Part shown: one piece after another, positions 9,746 through 17,604 of the stretch
Position numbering within the stretch: position 1 is the stretch's first letter
Layout: every line of letters begins with the position of its first letter
Assembly (NCBI GenBank): GCA_039802005.1
Contig: JBDRVV010000011.1
Span: 1-64,000 of the forward strand
Direction: 5' to 3'
Length of the DNA stretch: 64,000 bases
Source of the DNA: a candidate division WOR-3 bacterium
Lineage (GTDB): Bacteria; Hydrothermota; Tepidihabitantia; SM23-42; JAOAFX01
The notes under the pieces: generated by a model
What the model saw: the letters and a program-made list of their open reading frames with translations, nothing else
Database searches by the model: none
What the model was told of the DNA's origin: nothing
Position numbers and translations under genes: made by a program

Positions 9746-10165
9746 ATGGGGGATTTTAAACTCTGGGGATTGAAGAAGTCACCCTGGGTTTTCCATGTTG
9801 CGGCTGCTTCGTGTAATAACTGTGATATTGAAATTCTTGATGTTTTAACGCCGAAATGGGATGTCGAGAGATTCGGTATCGTTCTTGTTGGTTCACCAAG
9901 GCATGCCGACGCATTGCTAATTACTGGAGTTTTGAACAGAAAGAGTTTACCGAGGGTTTTGCGTGTTTATGAACAGACACCAAAACCCTGTCTTGTTATT
10001 GGCGTTGGAACCTGTACCTGTCATTGCCATATGTTTGAAAAATCTTATAATGTGGTTGGACCTTATGATAGACATATACCGGTTGATGTTTTTATCCCTG
10101 GTTGTCCCCCTAAGCCCGAGGCAATAATAATGGGTGTGGTTAAGGCATTGAAGAGGCTTGGATGA
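9746..10165 (+). CDS. NuoB/EchC/MbhJ-like hydrogenase small subunit
   Basis: This 139-residue small subunit carries one [4Fe-4S] cluster near the NiFe site. Cys23 and Cys26 (SCNNCDIE), Cys in GVGTCTCHCH and Cys in GCPPKPEA are the expected ligands. The ATG at 9746 is preferred over the TTG at 9743, because GGAGG at 9735-9739 is then 6 nt upstream. It is short, as in group 4 hydrogenases. It follows a direct-repeat array and precedes another repeat-rich gap. Confidence 0.93.
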   Translation: MGDFKLWGLKKSPWVFHVAAASCNNCDIEILDVLTPKWDVERFGIVLVGSPRHADALLITGVLNRKSLPRVLRVYEQTPKPCLVIGVGTCTCHCHMFEKSYNVVGPYDRHIPVDVFIPGCPPKPEAIIMGVVKALKRLG

Positions 10166-10166
10166 A

Positions 10167-10262
10167 TCGTAAAACGTTTACCGCGAACCGTGAAACGAAA
10201 AATGTAGCGGTGCGATTTATCGCACAAAAAAATATTAATGTAGCGCTCAGATTTATCTGGAC
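10167..10262 (+). repeat. Repeat-filled gap: 7-nt array plus two TGTAGCG hairpin units
   Basis: After the small subunit come ACGTTTACCG-type repeats (10171-10200). Two units beginning AATGTAGCG follow. The first (from about 10200) contains the perfect hairpin GTGCGA-TTTA-TCGCAC. The second (from about 10236) carries a different hairpin core, CAGATTTATCTG. No gene is apparent. Confidence 0.65.
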
Positions 10263-10282
10263 GGAAATTGAATAGGAACAAT

Positions 10283-10723
10283 ATGAAGAAAGAATATTCA
10301 GAAGAGATATTGAATGAGATAAAAAAGAGATTTCCCGAAGTGGAGATTAAGATTCATTCTCCAAGAAGAACCTATATAAAAATAAATCGGGAAAGGGTTT
10401 ATGAATTCGCAAAATATCTTTTTAATGAGTTGAATATGAGACTATCTATTGCGACCGGCATTGACACCCGTGATGGGATAGAGATATTATATCATTTTTC
10501 ACATGATGCGAGTGGAACATACTACAATATCAAGACCCTTGTGCCTAAAGACGACCCGAAGATTAAAAGCCTTGCCGATTTTCTACCTGCCGCAAACTGG
10601 ATTGAACGGGAGATTCATGAACTTCTTGGCGTTGATTTTGTTGGACATCCTAATCTTATTCCACTTTTGACCTCAGATGACTGGCCGGAAAGGACTTATC
10701 CACTGAGGAGAGATTATGAGTGA
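10283..10723 (+). CDS. NuoC/EchD/MbhK-like hydrogenase subunit
   Basis: This 146-residue homologue of complex I 30-kDa subunit bridges core subunits. The C-terminal signature is clear: LADFLPAANWIEREIHELLG, then GHPNLIPLLTSDDWPE and YPLRRDYE. The ATG at 10283 is chosen because AGGA at 10274-10277 precedes it at good spacing; an upstream in-frame TTG at 10268 is less likely. It overlaps the large-subunit gene by 8 nt. Confidence 0.9.
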   Translation: MKKEYSEEILNEIKKRFPEVEIKIHSPRRTYIKINRERVYEFAKYLFNELNMRLSIATGIDTRDGIEILYHFSHDASGTYYNIKTLVPKDDPKIKSLADFLPAANWIEREIHELLGVDFVGHPNLIPLLTSDDWPERTYPLRRDYE

Positions 10724-11930
10724 ACTAAATCCGAAATCCGAAATCCGAAATCCGGAATATCGTGTTGTTCCCATCGGACCTTATCATCCACTCCAGGAAG
10801 AGCCTGAGTTTTTCAAATTGATAGTTGAAGGTGAAAAGGTCGTTGATTTGGAGATCAATCTCGGCTACAATCATCGGGGGCATGAATATATAGCACAGAC
10901 AATGACCTTTGACCAGGTGCCTTTTCTGGTGGAAAGAATCTGTGGGATATGTTCTGATTCCCATCCCTATGCCTATTGTCTTGCAGTAGAAGATGTCTGT
11001 GGCATCAAGCCGCCCCCAAGGGCACAATATATAAGAACGATCATTGGCGAACTGGAAAGGATCCATTCCCATTATCTCTGGCTTGGGCTTGCCGGGCATT
11101 TTATTGGATATAATACAGTCTGGATGTGGGTATGGCGTTATCGCGAGCCGCTGCTTGATTTGTTTGAACTCATAATGGGCAATCGGAATCATTATGCAAT
11201 AAATAAAATTGGTGGTGCAAGAAGGGACATTTTGCCCGAAGATTATCCAAAGATTGAAGAATATTTGAATCTGATTGAAGAGAAAACGGCAATGTTTACA
11301 AAGGCGATACTTGATGACCCGGTAATTCGTGCCCGACTTGAAGGGGTTGGTATTTTGAAAAAAGAAGACGCGATTGCCTACGGGGTTTTGGGTCCGACTG
11401 CCCGCGGTTCGGGTGTGGCTATTGATGTTCGTAAAGATGATCCATATGATGCCTATGATCAGGTGGATTGGAATATTGTGGTATTTGAAGAAGGGGATGT
11501 TCTGGCAAAGGCGAAAGTAAGATTACTGGAGTGTTTTGAGTCCATAAAGATTGTGCGCCAGTGTCTTAGAAATATGCCCGAAGGTCCGATTGAGACAAGG
11601 ATTGAAGAGATTCCACCCGGTGAAGGTATCGGCAGGCATGAGGCACCAAGGGGAGAGGTTTTTCATTATGTCCGTTCAGATGGTTCAAATATGCCGGTGC
11701 GGCATAAAATCAGGGCACCGAGTTATATGAATATTGCTTCTAATGTCGCAGCGGTGAAGGGATATTCCATTGCGGATGCGGCTTTGGTTCTTGCTGCAGT
11801 TGATCCCTGTTATTGTTGCACGGAGCGAACTATTGTTTATGAGAATGGTAAGAAGAAATATGACGGCAGAGATTTATTGAAATTTTCCTGGGAAAAGACT
11901 GAGAAGATAAGAAGGAGATATAATAAATGA
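10716..11930 (+). CDS. [NiFe] hydrogenase large subunit, group 4 (NuoD/EchE/MbhL-like)
   Basis: The 404-residue catalytic subunit keeps both nickel-binding motifs: RICGICSDSHPYAY near residue 70 and DPCYCCTER near the C-terminus. It is therefore a hydrogenase and not a quinone-binding NuoD. The DPCxxCxxR motif is followed by about 30 residues, as expected for a C-terminal extension removed by a maturation protease; no such protease gene is in this window. Residues about 4-14 (NPKSEIRNPEY) are encoded by a 9-nt repeat (AAATCCGAA) and look acquired. It belongs with the Mbh/Mrp-linked group. Confidence 0.95.
   Translation: MSELNPKSEIRNPEYRVVPIGPYHPLQEEPEFFKLIVEGEKVVDLEINLGYNHRGHEYIAQTMTFDQVPFLVERICGICSDSHPYAYCLAVEDVCGIKPPPRAQYIRTIIGELERIHSHYLWLGLAGHFIGYNTVWMWVWRYREPLLDLFELIMGNRNHYAINKIGGARRDILPEDYPKIEEYLNLIEEKTAMFTKAILDDPVIRARLEGVGILKKEDAIAYGVLGPTARGSGVAIDVRKDDPYDAYDQVDWNIVVFEEGDVLAKAKVRLLECFESIKIVRQCLRNMPEGPIETRIEEIPPGEGIGRHEAPRGEVFHYVRSDGSNMPVRHKIRAPSYMNIASNVAAVKGYSIADAALVLAAVDPCYCCTERTIVYENGKKKYDGRDLLKFSWEKTEKIRRRYNK
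10726..10761 (+). repeat. 9-nt repeat array (AAATCCGAA) inside the large-subunit gene
   Basis: Four imperfect copies of AAATCCGAA lie in frame just after the ATG and encode NPKSEIRNPEY. A variant of the same unit starts the element at 11938-11962. Confidence 0.75.
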
Positions 11931-11937
11931 GAAATTC

Positions 11938-12080
11938 TAAGTCCGAAATACAAAATCCGCAAAGATGGGCAAACGTTTTACGGTTGCGAAATGTGCTACG
12001 GTTTGGAAAAACGGTTTCGATTAACGAAAAACGACAGACGAAGCGCTTTTCTCAACCGACAAACGATAACTTTCCTTCTG
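11938..12080 (+). repeat. Palindromic intergenic element, copy 1
   Basis: The gap between the large subunit and the first pump gene holds an imperfect inverted repeat. The left arm (ACGTTTTACGGTTGCGAAAT, from 11972) is roughly complementary to the right arm ending near 12070. The segment 11961-12075 is about 80% identical by eye to 19755-19870. An in-frame 63-codon ORF crosses it, but I treat that as an accident of the repeat. Confidence 0.75.
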
Positions 12081-12114
12081 AATTTACAAATTTAGCAACT
12101 GAGGTAAAATTCTT

Positions 12115-13317
12115 ATGAATCCCAATTTTCTCTTTGATCGATTCGGAATATTCTTGAGCATCACCTTTGCCTTTATTGGATTGATGTCTTTTATCTATGC
12201 CCTTGCTACAATCAGACAGAAGGGGCACAGGCTGGAGTACTATTTAATGCTGTTATTGATTGTTGTCGCGGGCATTGGTGTTGCAATTACTACAAATTTA
12301 TTATGGATATTTATTTTCTGGGAAATTTCAACATTTGCAGTCTGGCGGGCAGTGGTTTATTATCGTCGACCCGACCAGATTTCTTCAGGCAATGTGGTAT
12401 TTATTACAAATATAATTTCAGCCGGCTTAATGCTGATAGGTATTGGGATGTTATATCTTGATAACAATTCGTTCGTTATCTCTGAGATTAAACAAATCAA
12501 TATTACTGCTCTTACATTTATTACAATCGGAATTTTTGCCAAGTCTGTAATTTTGCCGATCCATTTCTGGCTGATTCCTGCCTATGCCTCAATACCTTCT
12601 GCAATTGGCGGTTCGCTCGCGGGGATTGCTGAAAATCTGGGTCTCATCCTGTTCTATCGTCTTTTCACAAACAATATTAACATACCTGAAAATTATTTCA
12701 CAATCGTTGCCTGGCTTGCAGTGATATCAAGTTTGATTGCTGGTGGTTCTGCATATAGAACAAATCGCTTGAGATATCTACTTGCCTATTCAACCATCAG
12801 CCAGATCGGATTTATATTATTAGGGTTTTCGGTAAATAATTTTTTTGGTAGTTATGGCGCAATCATATATATCCTTGCGCATGCCCTTGCAAAATCAGGG
12901 TTATTTTATGGTGTAGGGACGATTGAGGATATAACCGGAGAGGCAAATATAAAAAATATTTCCTGTATGTTAAGGGTTTCACCGGCATTGACTGTGATGA
13001 TGGCATTATTATTCAGTTCAATCGTTGGATTTTTCCCAATGATTGGTTTCTTTGCAAAATTGATGGTTGTAATTGGCGCAGTGCAAAGGAATTATCTTTT
13101 TGGATTTTTTGCGATTGCCTCAGCGGTATTTACTCTTTTATACAGCGACCGTTTTTATCATGAATTATTTTATGGAGAAAAATGTGATATCGCGGAATTG
13201 AAAACAGAAAGAAGACCCGGGGTTATTGAAATTGGAGTGGTCTTTATTCTCACACTGCTTTCTCTAATATTGGGTGTGCTTTTCTATGAAATATTAGCAT
13301 TCGTCGGAGGTATCTAA
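12115..13317 (+). CDS. Antiporter-like membrane subunit (NuoN/HyfB/MrpD family)
   Basis: A 400-residue polytopic protein with about 11-12 TM helices of the proton/Na+-conducting family. Conserved lysine/histidine helices are visible as FAKSVILPIHFWLIPAYAS and ILAHALAKSGLFYGVG, and YLLAYSTISQIGFILLG marks the broken-helix region. It is shorter than the usual 480-500 residues, so terminal helices may be missing. Its ATG overlaps the end of the repeat-born ORF. It is one of three pump subunits in the operon. Confidence 0.88.
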   Translation: MNPNFLFDRFGIFLSITFAFIGLMSFIYALATIRQKGHRLEYYLMLLLIVVAGIGVAITTNLLWIFIFWEISTFAVWRAVVYYRRPDQISSGNVVFITNIISAGLMLIGIGMLYLDNNSFVISEIKQINITALTFITIGIFAKSVILPIHFWLIPAYASIPSAIGGSLAGIAENLGLILFYRLFTNNINIPENYFTIVAWLAVISSLIAGGSAYRTNRLRYLLAYSTISQIGFILLGFSVNNFFGSYGAIIYILAHALAKSGLFYGVGTIEDITGEANIKNISCMLRVSPALTVMMALLFSSIVGFFPMIGFFAKLMVVIGAVQRNYLFGFFAIASAVFTLLYSDRFYHELFYGEKCDIAELKTERRPGVIEIGVVFILTLLSLILGVLFYEILAFVGGI

Positions 13318-15218
13318 TGAAAGAGATTTATGTTATTATGCTTTTACCTGTTATGTGCGGTTTGTTAGGATTTCTGGTAAGAAGATTGCGTAATGAAATG
13401 GGATTTTTGGGGTTTGTTATCACCTTCTATTTTGCATTAAGAATCTTTTTGACATTCCAAAATCAGACATTTTCATATAGTATCGCAGAGATAGCCGGCA
13501 TTAACTTCAGGATATATTTGGATAACCTGACAAGATTTATACTTCTTTTTAATTCCATTTTCGCACTTTTGATTTTACTTTATTCAATTTCTCCAATGAG
13601 AAAAATGCCGGGTGAAGGTGTTTATCAATTGTATCTCGGTTTGACACTTTCTGGTGCTAACGGTGTTGTGCTAAGTGGCAATCTCATATTAATGTTGATA
13701 TTCTGGAATATGCTTGTGTTTTCGCTATACGGAATTTTATTGGTCGGCAAGAAAGAAAGTGTTATTGCAGCGAGAAAGGCATTGACAATCGTTGGTGTTT
13801 CGGATTTTGTTCTTATGTTGGGTATCATTATTGTATATGCCATAGCCGGAAATGTTGACTTCCCTTCGGACCCGCGTCTACCTTTAAATAGTGGTATCCT
13901 GATTACTACATATATTTTATTACTTGTCGGAGTCCTTGCCAAGGCAGGTGCGATGCCATTGCATACCTGGATTCCCGAGGCAGCAAAGGTTGTACCTGCT
14001 TCAACGATGGCGTTTATTCCAGCGAGTCTTGATAAACTATTAGGTATATATTTTCTCGTCAGGATTTCTTATTATATATTTGACATAACTCAGTCAATGC
14101 CGATAAGAATGACTTTGATGGTTATTGGTGCAATAACGATTATCTTTGCCGTTATGATGGCACTCGTGCAAAAAGAGGCGATGCGCTTGTTATCATTCCA
14201 TGCGGTATCACAGGTTGGTTATATGGTTTTGGGTATTGGAACTGGAATACCGGTTGCTATTGCGGGCGGTTTATTCCATATGATTAATCATGCTATATAC
14301 AAAGCCTGTTTGTTTTTATCTGCAGGTTCGGTGGAATATCGTGCACGCACAACCGAACTTGACCATCTTGGTGGTCTTGGTACAAGGATGCCTTTGACCA
14401 TGTTCTGTTTTATCATTGCCGCATTTGCTATTTCCGGTGTTCCACCATTAAATGGTTTTTATTCAAAATGGATGTTATATCAGGGAATAATTGAGTTGAA
14501 TAAAGAAACAAATCTGTGGATTGTATTTTTGATCGCTGCAATGTTCGGAAGCGTTTTGACTTTAGCATCATTTTTGAAAATGACACACTCTCTATTTTTA
14601 GGTGAAAGACCAAAGGAACTTGATAAGGTGCGTGAAGTGAGATTTGGAATGATAACGCCTACACTGATTCTTGCTTTTCTTTGTATTGTATTCGGCATTT
14701 TTGCTGAAAAAATTCCCCTCGCACGATTGATATATCCGTCCTTACCATTCTTTAAAATTGAACCAATCGGATTTTGGTCTGCAGGATTGACAACAATTCT
14801 AATGATTTTAGGTCTTGTAATCGGATTGATTATTTTTATTTTGGGAACCGGACTCAAGCCCAGGAAGGGAAAGGTATTTGTTGGCGGAGAGGTCCTTGAT
14901 ACTGAAGAGGCAAGGATTACCGGTCCGAATTTTTATTCATCTGTCCACCAAATTGATATGTTAGAAAAGACATACAAATTTGGTGAAGAGGGGGCGTTTG
15001 ATTTTTATAATTATCTCCGCGGGGTATTGGGTGGATTTTCAGTTCTTTTCAGAGAAGTGATTAATCAATTCTTTGTCATAATCTATCAGTCTTTGTCAAG
15101 AATCGTGGTCGCGCTTGGAAGTATCTTTTCTGCTATTCACACTGGTGAGCTACAGGGATATATAGGTTTGATATTTTTAGGGCTATTGATAATATTGCTA
15201 CTGTTAGGAGTGAGATAA
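13317..15218 (+). CDS. Large antiporter-like subunit (NuoL/MrpA N-terminal type)
   Basis: A 633-residue pump subunit with about 14-16 TM helices. LAKAGAMPLHTWIPEAAKVVPA and LLSFHAVSQVGYMVLG hold the channel residues. HMINHAIYKACLFLSAGSV is the Lys/His helix. After the core comes a segment with KVFVGGEVLDTEEARITG, then a long tail with a terminal TM helix, which resembles the lateral-helix extension of NuoL or a HyfB-like tail. It shares TAATG junctions with both neighbours. The C-terminal parts of classical MrpA are encoded by the next gene. Confidence 0.88.
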   Translation: MKEIYVIMLLPVMCGLLGFLVRRLRNEMGFLGFVITFYFALRIFLTFQNQTFSYSIAEIAGINFRIYLDNLTRFILLFNSIFALLILLYSISPMRKMPGEGVYQLYLGLTLSGANGVVLSGNLILMLIFWNMLVFSLYGILLVGKKESVIAARKALTIVGVSDFVLMLGIIIVYAIAGNVDFPSDPRLPLNSGILITTYILLLVGVLAKAGAMPLHTWIPEAAKVVPASTMAFIPASLDKLLGIYFLVRISYYIFDITQSMPIRMTLMVIGAITIIFAVMMALVQKEAMRLLSFHAVSQVGYMVLGIGTGIPVAIAGGLFHMINHAIYKACLFLSAGSVEYRARTTELDHLGGLGTRMPLTMFCFIIAAFAISGVPPLNGFYSKWMLYQGIIELNKETNLWIVFLIAAMFGSVLTLASFLKMTHSLFLGERPKELDKVREVRFGMITPTLILAFLCIVFGIFAEKIPLARLIYPSLPFFKIEPIGFWSAGLTTILMILGLVIGLIIFILGTGLKPRKGKVFVGGEVLDTEEARITGPNFYSSVHQIDMLEKTYKFGEEGAFDFYNYLRGVLGGFSVLFREVINQFFVIIYQSLSRIVVALGSIFSAIHTGELQGYIGLIFLGLLIILLLLGVR

Positions 15219-15748
15219 TGATTGAGATATATCTATTTTTAGTCTTTATGATTATCGCTGCAATCATTGCGATTGAAATAAAGGATTTGCTTGCAGCAGC
15301 TATTGCTGTTGGCGCAGTTGGCTTTTCAGTGGCAATTCTTTTTATTTTGCTCCAGGCACCAGACCTTGCTATTGTCCAGATTGTTGTAGAGATTCTTACA
15401 TTGATAATATTTGTTGCTGTAATTTTCAGGACAACGGATATTGATGAGACCGTGGATAAGAAATTCACACCAGCACAGATTGTAGGTTTGGTTTTTTATG
15501 GGTTTTTTGTGATACTATTTATTGTTGTAATGGAGCGTATATTCAACACTCTGCCACCTTTCGGCTCACCAATTATGAAAGTGGCGAGCGAATATATAAA
15601 ACTGGGTTTGCCCAAAGTCGGTGGTGCAAACATTGTGGCAGATATAATCCTTGATTTCCGCGGACTTGATACACTCGGTGAGGCAACGGTACTATTCACA
15701 TCAGTGATTGGAGTACTGGCGGTGATGAGAAAGATAGGAAGGAAATAG
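15218..15748 (+). CDS. MbhD-MbhE fusion (MrpA C-terminal/DUF4040 type)
   Basis: A 176-residue membrane protein that joins two Mrp pieces. The N-terminal half (LLAAAIAVGAVGFSVAIL, LQAPDLAIVQIVVEIL) is the DUF4040/MbhD domain. The C-terminal half, ending NIVADIILDFRGLDTLGEATVLFTSVIGV, is the MbhE signature. It sits between the NuoL-like gene and mnhB, exactly where MrpA's C-terminus would be. It probably links the pump to the hydrogenase. Confidence 0.9.
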   Translation: MIEIYLFLVFMIIAAIIAIEIKDLLAAAIAVGAVGFSVAILFILLQAPDLAIVQIVVEILTLIIFVAVIFRTTDIDETVDKKFTPAQIVGLVFYGFFVILFIVVMERIFNTLPPFGSPIMKVASEYIKLGLPKVGGANIVADIILDFRGLDTLGEATVLFTSVIGVLAVMRKIGRK

Positions 15749-15756
15749 GAGGTCTT

Positions 15757-16188
15757 ATGAGTCTCATTGTCAAGCGCGTCACAAATCTCGTCAGTGGTTT
15801 TATATTTATGTATGGTATCTATATTATTTTGCATGGACATTTAACACCGGGTGGTGGTTTTGCTGGTGGCGTTATTGTTTCGGGTGCATTAATTTTGCGG
15901 GTCCTTTCTTTTGGAAGTGCTGCGGAAAAAGAAAAAAGATTATCTACGATTGGTTCGGTATTTGAAAGTATCGGTGCCCTGCTCTTCTGGGGTGCAGCGT
16001 TTACGGGATTATTGGTAGCAGGTGTATTCTTTTTGAACGAACCCATTTTTGGACTCGGTAAACCCTTACATCTTTTCAGTGCTGGTTTGATACCAATATG
16101 TAATATTGCGATCGGTATAAAGGTTTCGGTTGGCCTATTATCTATTTTCCTTGCCCTTGCCGCATTGAAATATATAATGGAGGACTGA
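15757..16188 (+). CDS. mnhB: Na+/H+ antiporter subunit B (MnhB/MbhF)
   Basis: A 143-residue, four-TM MnhB protein with the hallmark HGHLTPGGGFAGGVIVSGAL. An AGGAGG-type site precedes the ATG. As an Mrp subunit it is thought to take part in Na+/H+ exchange driven by the hydrogenase. A four-helix-bundle gene embedded in repeats follows it and separates it from its usual partner mnhC. Confidence 0.93.
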   Translation: MSLIVKRVTNLVSGFIFMYGIYIILHGHLTPGGGFAGGVIVSGALILRVLSFGSAAEKEKRLSTIGSVFESIGALLFWGAAFTGLLVAGVFFLNEPIFGLGKPLHLFSAGLIPICNIAIGIKVSVGLLSIFLALAALKYIMED

Positions 16189-16189
16189 T

Positions 16190-16684
16190 ATGAGTGAAAA
16201 GCCGATAAACGTTAACCGTGAACCGTTTACCGATTATAAAAATTTTGTTTTTGATTTTGAAAAACTTGATGTCTATCAACTTGCGCTTGATTTTGTTGAC
16301 GAAGTTTTTGAAATTACTTCTAAAATACCGTGGCAATTGCAAAGTTCGCTCGGTGACAATTTCAGACGTGCCGCACTTTCTATTGTGAGCAATATTGCTG
16401 AAGGCAGTGGTAAGATTTCTAATAGAGAGAAAAAGCATTACTACAAGATAGCACTAACATCCGACCGTGAATGTATCCCAATGATAACGCTTTTGAAAAG
16501 GCGTAAGCTCATAAGTCAGAATATTTATGAAAATCTCCGCGAAATTTGCATTCGTATTTCTTCTATGTTGATTAAACTTGAGCAATCGGTTAACGGTAAA
16601 CGGTCAACGGTAAAAGGTACGCATAATTATGATGTCGGTCAACGGTCAACGGTAAACGGTAGACGATATAATAAGGAGGACTAA
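16190..16684 (+). CDS. Four-helix-bundle protein (S23 family) in a repeat-bounded insert
   Basis: A 164-residue member of the 23S-rRNA-intervening-sequence (S23) four-helix-bundle family: FEKLDVYQLALDFVDEVFEI, SLGDNFRRAALSIVSNIAEG and the C-terminal helix follow the family pattern. Such ORFs are known from rRNA intervening sequences and relate in fold to Avd of diversity-generating retroelements; their function is unclear. Its first codons and last about 30 codons are made of CCGTTTA/TAAACGG repeats in inverted orientation, so the arms could pair in RNA. It interrupts the order mnhB-mnhC and looks like a recent insertion into the operon. Confidence 0.85.
   Translation: MSEKPINVNREPFTDYKNFVFDFEKLDVYQLALDFVDEVFEITSKIPWQLQSSLGDNFRRAALSIVSNIAEGSGKISNREKKHYYKIALTSDRECIPMITLLKRRKLISQNIYENLREICIRISSMLIKLEQSVNGKRSTVKGTHNYDVGQRSTVNGRRYNKED
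16203..16665 (+). mobile_element. IVS-like element: S23 ORF between inverted 7-nt repeat arrays
   Basis: The left arm 16203-16232 (GTTAACCGTGAACCGTTTAC) and right arms 16588-16612 and 16632-16665 (TAAACGGTCAACGG type) are inverted complements flanking the S23 gene. The whole unit lies between two Mrp genes. No transposase is present, so any mobility would need help in trans. Confidence 0.6.
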
Positions 16685-17022
16685 TGGTTGTTTTCGCAAG
16701 TTGTATGATTTTATTTCTAATTGGTTTGTATGCAGTTGTTGCAAAGCGCAATTTAATAAAGATTGCGATTGGATTTGCAATAATGGAGTATGCCGTAAAT
16801 TTGCTCTTTGCATTAATTGGTTTTAAAAAGGGCGCGATTGCACCAATCATAACGAAACTTGATATGCCTCATAATTTTGTTGACCCGGTTCCGCAGGCAC
16901 TTGTTCTTACCGCAATTGTGATCGGTCTTGGAACAACCGCCCTGCTCCTATCCTTCATCGTCCGAATATACGAAAAGTTCAAGACATTTGATGTGAGTGA
17001 GATAAAGAAGTTAAAGGGCTAA
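16684..17022 (+). CDS. mnhC: Na+/H+ antiporter subunit C (MnhC/NuoK-like)
   Basis: A 112-residue, three-TM protein of the MnhC/NuoK family, with the conserved tail DPVPQALVLTAIVIGLGTTALLLSF. A clear AAGGAGG precedes the ATG at 16684. Its Glu in helix 2 (IMEYAVNLLF) is the usual ion-path residue. It lies between two repeat-bounded S23 inserts. Confidence 0.93.
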   Translation: MVVFASCMILFLIGLYAVVAKRNLIKIAIGFAIMEYAVNLLFALIGFKKGAIAPIITKLDMPHNFVDPVPQALVLTAIVIGLGTTALLLSFIVRIYEKFKTFDVSEIKKLKG

Positions 17023-17600
17023 AAATGGCGAAAGAGGGCTCAAGAGGGCAAGAAGGCGAAAGGATAGAAATGGCAGAAAGAGATAGTAAAGAGAGAAAGA
17101 TTGGGTTGAAAGGGCATGAGCAAATGATTGTATGGCAAAACATAGACAAACTTGATTCTTATGTTCAATTTCTACTAAAGAAATTGCCTAAAAATGAATA
17201 CAAGATGAGATCACAAATAGACGATGCATCAGATTCAGTTGGAGCGAATTTTGTCGAAGGCTATTATAGTGGCTCATTGTCTGAATATTTGAGATTTTTA
17301 CACTATAGCCGAAGGTCGGCAGGAGAATTGAAAGAAAGGGTTAGAAGAGTGTTGCGTAAAGGTTATATTTCTGAAACAGAATATGAAAATTTTAATAATT
17401 TAGCTACCGGTGCCATGTATCTTTTGGACCGACTTATTCTGTCGTTAAGGATAAAAAAGGATAACCTATGATTACAGGATTTAAAATAATATCTATTCCG
17501 CTCAGCCATTTTGAGCCTTTTATTGCTCTTTTCAAGATGCCTTGTTGCCCCCTCGCCCTTTTTAGCCTTTTTGAGCCTTTTACTGCCTTTTATAGGAGGT
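17010..17600 (+). mobile_element. Second IVS-like element: S23 ORF between inverted AAGGGCTAAAA-type arms
   Basis: The left arm 17012-17062 (GGGCTAAAAATGGCGAAAGA and following) is roughly the reverse complement of the right arm 17512-17598 (CGCCCTTTTTAGCCTTTTTG and following). The S23 gene lies between. The sequence family differs from the first insert, but the architecture is the same. The gap 17472-17604 holds only the right arm. Confidence 0.6.
17025..17471 (+). CDS. Second four-helix-bundle protein (S23 family)
   Basis: A 148-residue S23-type protein. HEQMIVWQNIDKLDSYVQFL, MRSQIDDASDSVGANFVEGY, LRFLHYSRRSAGELKERV and the final helix GAMYLLDRLI follow the four-helix plan. It is only distantly similar to the copy at 16190. 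The first about 25 residues are low-complexity (KEGSRGQEGER) and come from a repeat arm, so the native start may be the ATG at 17070 or later. It separates mnhC from mnhD. Function is unknown. Confidence 0.82.
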   Translation: MAKEGSRGQEGERIEMAERDSKERKIGLKGHEQMIVWQNIDKLDSYVQFLLKKLPKNEYKMRSQIDDASDSVGANFVEGYYSGSLSEYLRFLHYSRRSAGELKERVRRVLRKGYISETEYENFNNLATGAMYLLDRLILSLRIKKDNL

Positions 17601-17604
17601 CTGT

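Noticed and set aside
11927-12118. 63-codon ORF after the hydrogenase large subunit
   Set aside because: It consists entirely of repeat sequence and lacks a ribosome site of its own; kept only as a repeat observation.
16583-16668. CRISPR array from the regular short repeats
   Set aside because: Units are 7 nt with no spacers; this is a tandem array forming inverted arms.
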